Assembly (NCBI GenBank): GCA_902604005.1
Contig: CACKXH010000001.1
Coordinates: 47,990-111,989, forward strand
Direction of reading: 5' to 3'
Source of the DNA: an uncultured Pelagibacteraceae bacterium
Lineage (GTDB): Bacteria; Pseudomonadota; Alphaproteobacteria; Pelagibacterales; Pelagibacteraceae
DNA length: 64,000 nt
Positions 61,947 to 64,000 of the stretch are shown piece by piece. The position numbers and the translations under genes are program-made. Position 1 is the first letter of the stretch. Each line of letters begins with the position of its first letter. The notes under the pieces are model-generated. The model did not search any database, had not been told where the DNA came from, and was given only the letters and a program-made list of their open reading frames with translations.

Positions 61947-63848
61947 ATGTCAGGCAAATTTAATAAAATCTACGATCAATCAATTAGCAATCCTGAAAAA
62001 TTTTGGAGTGATGCTTCAAATGACATATTTTGGTTCAAAAAACCAACTAAAATTTTAAACAAATCAAATCCTCCTTTTTTTAAATGGTTTGAAGATGGGG
62101 TGACTAATACTTGTTACAATGCATTAGATATTCATATTGATCAAGGTAATGGAAAAAGAACTGCACTAATTTATGATAGCCCGATTACAGGTAATAAAAA
62201 TAAATTTTCATACGAAGAATTAAGAGCCAAAGTTTCTAGGTTTGCCGGAGCTTTGAAGGATCAGGGGATTAATAAGGGTGATAGAGTGATCATTTATATG
62301 CCCATGATACCAGAGGCAGTTATTGCTATGCTTGCATGTGCTAGAATAGGTGCAATTCATTCAGTGGTGTTCGGGGGATTTGCCTCTAATGAACTTGCAA
62401 GTAGAATTGATGATAGTAAAGCAAAAATATTAGTTACAGCCTCTTGTGGTTTTGAACCTGGAAAAACAGTTGAATACAAACCTTTAGTCGATGAAGCCGT
62501 TAAACAAGCTAGTCATAAGATTGATAAGATGGTTTTATTTCAAAGACCTGGACATGAGGTAAAATTAAATGCTCCTAAGGAAATTAATTGGGAAGATGCT
62601 GTCTCAAGTGCAAAAGAGGTTGATTGTGTTGAAATGAATTCAAACGAGTTTGCTTATATTCTTTATACATCTGGAACGACAGGTACCCCAAAAGGAATAG
62701 TAAGAGATATTGGAGGTCACATAGTAGCTTTAAAATGGACTATGAAAAATATTTATAACATTGATGAGGGTGATATTTGGTGGTCAGCTAGTGATATAGG
62801 TTGGATTGTTGGACATTCTTATATTGTTTATGCTCCATTATTTAAAGGATGTACAACGGTATTATTTGAAGGAAAACCTGTGGGCACTCCTGACGCTGGG
62901 GCTTTTTGGAAAATCATATCAGACTATAAAGTAAAATCTTTATTTACTGCTCCAACAGCTTTTAGAGCAATTAAAAAAGAAGACCCTGAGGGTAAGTTTT
63001 TTTCTAAGTATGATCTATCTAAATTTAAAAGTCTTTTTCTTGCTGGTGAAAGAGCAGATCCAGATACTATTAAATGGGCTGAAAATTTATTAAAGGTTCC
63101 AGTAATTGATCATTGGTGGCAGACAGAAACAAGTTGGGCAATTAGTTCAAATTGCACAGGAATTGAGATGATGAAAACTAAATATGGTTCAGCTTGCAAA
63201 GCTGTTCCTGGTTATGATGTAAAAATTATAAAATCAGATCAATCATTAGCTAAACCAAACGAAATGGGAGATATAGTCGTTAAATTACCTCTGCCTCCAG
63301 GAACATTTCCAACACTTTGGAATGCTGATCAAAGATATAAAGAAAACTATATGTCGAATTATGAAGGTTACTATCAAACTTATGATGCAGGTCATATAGA
63401 TGAAGATGGATATATTTGGATAATGTCAAGAACTGATGATATTATTAATGTTGCTGGTCACAGATTATCTACAGGAGCAATAGAAGAAGTTTTATCAGAA
63501 CATCAATCTGTTGCCGAATGTGCGGTTCTTGGAATTGCAGATAAATTAAAAGGTCAATTGCCTATAGGATTGATTGTTTTGAAAGCTGGGGTAGACAAAG
63601 ATAATGAGACTATTTCTAAAGAATGTATTAAAATGGTACGAGATAAAATCGGCCCAGTAGCTGCGTTTAAAGTTGCAATAGTGATTAAAAGGCTACCTAA
63701 AACAAGATCAGGTAAAATATTGAGGGGAACAATTAGAAAAATTGCAGATAAAGTTGAATATAAAATGCCACCAACAATTGATGATCCTTTAATACTTGAA
63801 GAAATTAAAGAGGATTTAATTAAAAATAATATTCTAAAAAGTGGTTAA
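61947..63848 (+). CDS. prpE: Propionyl-CoA synthetase (PrpE/acetyl-CoA synthetase family)
   Basis: Activates propionate (or a related short acid) to its CoA ester. The 633-residue AMP-forming ligase has the ATP loop YILYTSGTTGTPKGIVRDIG, GDIWWSASDIGWIVGHSYIV, the acyl-binding pocket region DHWWQTETSWAIS and the adenylation lysine in LPKTRSGKILRGTIRKI. The SGTTGTPKGIVRD form with the following IGGH is typical of PrpE and not of Acs. It diverges from proteorhodopsin, and an SMR pump overlaps its end by 8 bp. Confidence 0.92.
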   Translation: MSGKFNKIYDQSISNPEKFWSDASNDIFWFKKPTKILNKSNPPFFKWFEDGVTNTCYNALDIHIDQGNGKRTALIYDSPITGNKNKFSYEELRAKVSRFAGALKDQGINKGDRVIIYMPMIPEAVIAMLACARIGAIHSVVFGGFASNELASRIDDSKAKILVTASCGFEPGKTVEYKPLVDEAVKQASHKIDKMVLFQRPGHEVKLNAPKEINWEDAVSSAKEVDCVEMNSNEFAYILYTSGTTGTPKGIVRDIGGHIVALKWTMKNIYNIDEGDIWWSASDIGWIVGHSYIVYAPLFKGCTTVLFEGKPVGTPDAGAFWKIISDYKVKSLFTAPTAFRAIKKEDPEGKFFSKYDLSKFKSLFLAGERADPDTIKWAENLLKVPVIDHWWQTETSWAISSNCTGIEMMKTKYGSACKAVPGYDVKIIKSDQSLAKPNEMGDIVVKLPLPPGTFPTLWNADQRYKENYMSNYEGYYQTYDAGHIDEDGYIWIMSRTDDIINVAGHRLSTGAIEEVLSEHQSVAECAVLGIADKLKGQLPIGLIVLKAGVDKDNETISKECIKMVRDKIGPVAAFKVAIVIKRLPKTRSGKILRGTIRKIADKVEYKMPPTIDDPLILEEIKEDLIKNNILKSG

Positions 63849-64000
63849 AACATATCTATTTCTTATTGGTGCAATTTTTTGTGAAGTTGCTGGTACAATG
63901 TTATTACCTTCTTCACAAAACTTTACAAAAATAGTCCCAACTACACTAGTTGTTATATTTTATTTGAGTGCTTTTTATTTGCTTACTTTTGTTGTTAATA
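63841..64000 (+). CDS. SMR-family multidrug efflux protein (start only)
   Basis: Begins at GTG 63841, overlapping the prpE stop by 8 bp, and runs past the window end, so only 53 residues are seen. They match the SMR family: helix one with the essential Glu in IGAIFCEVAGTMLL, then a loop SSQNFTKIVP and helix two ending AFYLLTFVVN. The small multidrug resistance family works as an antiparallel dimer driven by protons. There is no ATG nearby that fits the frame better. Confidence 0.82.
   Translation, partial: MVKTYLFLIGAIFCEVAGTMLLPSSQNFTKIVPTTLVVIFYLSAFYLLTFVVN

Noticed and set aside
1..64000. tRNA, rRNA, CRISPR, IS elements or prophage
   Set aside because: I searched the spacers for cloverleaf ends, spaced repeats, transposase and integrase motifs and saw none; spacers are mostly under 110 bp.

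Overview
This AT-rich window (roughly 70% A+T by eye) looks like a SAR11 / Pelagibacterales alphaproteobacterium. The signs are lysine- and isoleucine-rich proteins, almost no spacer DNA, a proteorhodopsin followed by ferredoxin and its reductase, a glycine riboswitch on gcvT, TRAP and ABC solute-binding transporters, and compact housekeeping genes. I see no rRNA, tRNA, CRISPR array, insertion sequence or phage gene. No stretch over 300 bases lacks a gene; the largest gap is about 214 bp (61733-61946), the proteorhodopsin/prpE divergent spacer.

Layout. 1-1715: a truncated creatinase and a DMT permease. 1766-9812: molybdenum cofactor genes (moeA, mobA) divergent from an NAD-linked formate dehydrogenase operon (NifU/IscU-like protein, HPP membrane protein, fdhD, fused fdsGB, fdsA). 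9818-13654: selO, an FkbM methyltransferase, an amino-acid-oxidase-like flavoprotein and tspO. 13679-18166: SDR, DUF3833 lipoprotein, cyclopropane/methyl-fatty-acid synthase, DUF1365 and a flavin desaturase-like protein, a lipid-modification cluster of the kind tied to singlet-oxygen defence in other alphaproteobacteria. 18173-22720: gcvTHP under a tandem glycine riboswitch. 22717-26497: DMT permease, 5-oxoprolinase genes pxpCBA and a TPR protein. 26494-30042: a TRAP transporter and a TerC-like protein. 30039-40402: a minus-strand run of psd, pssA, a glycosyltransferase, rlmE, guaB (without CBS domains), a TPR protein, guaA, a DUF4956-CotH-VTC triad and panB.

40476-53677: icd, alaS, recA, a TolC-type channel, a glycerate-kinase-like enzyme, GFA and SOUL proteins, umuDC, two glycosyltransferases, dksA and two tiny coupled membrane peptides. 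53674-58918: two MOSC proteins, an ehu-type ABC transporter and a frameshifted phytanoyl-CoA dioxygenase. 58919-64000: GST, ferredoxin reductase, ferredoxin, a blue-tuned proteorhodopsin, prpE and the start of an SMR pump.

How the genes fit together. Creatinase, the flavin amine/amino-acid oxidase, glycine cleavage, the GFA protein and formate dehydrogenase could together oxidise methylated amines and glycine to CO2 and NADH, with Mo cofactor assembly next to the dehydrogenase. The light-driven pump sits beside a ferredoxin/reductase pair, and the window also holds a candidate photo-oxidative lipid pathway. Streamlining shows in 1-11 bp operon overlaps, in convergent genes that share a single TTAA as both stop codons, and in a CBS-less IMP dehydrogenase. 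The most interesting items are the gcvT start codon lying inside the second glycine aptamer P1 helix, the CBS-less GuaB, the DUF4956/CotH/VTC triad, the coupled micro-ORFs behind dksA, a three-armed repeat at the proteorhodopsin-ferredoxin junction, and candidate SOS operators at recA and umuDC.
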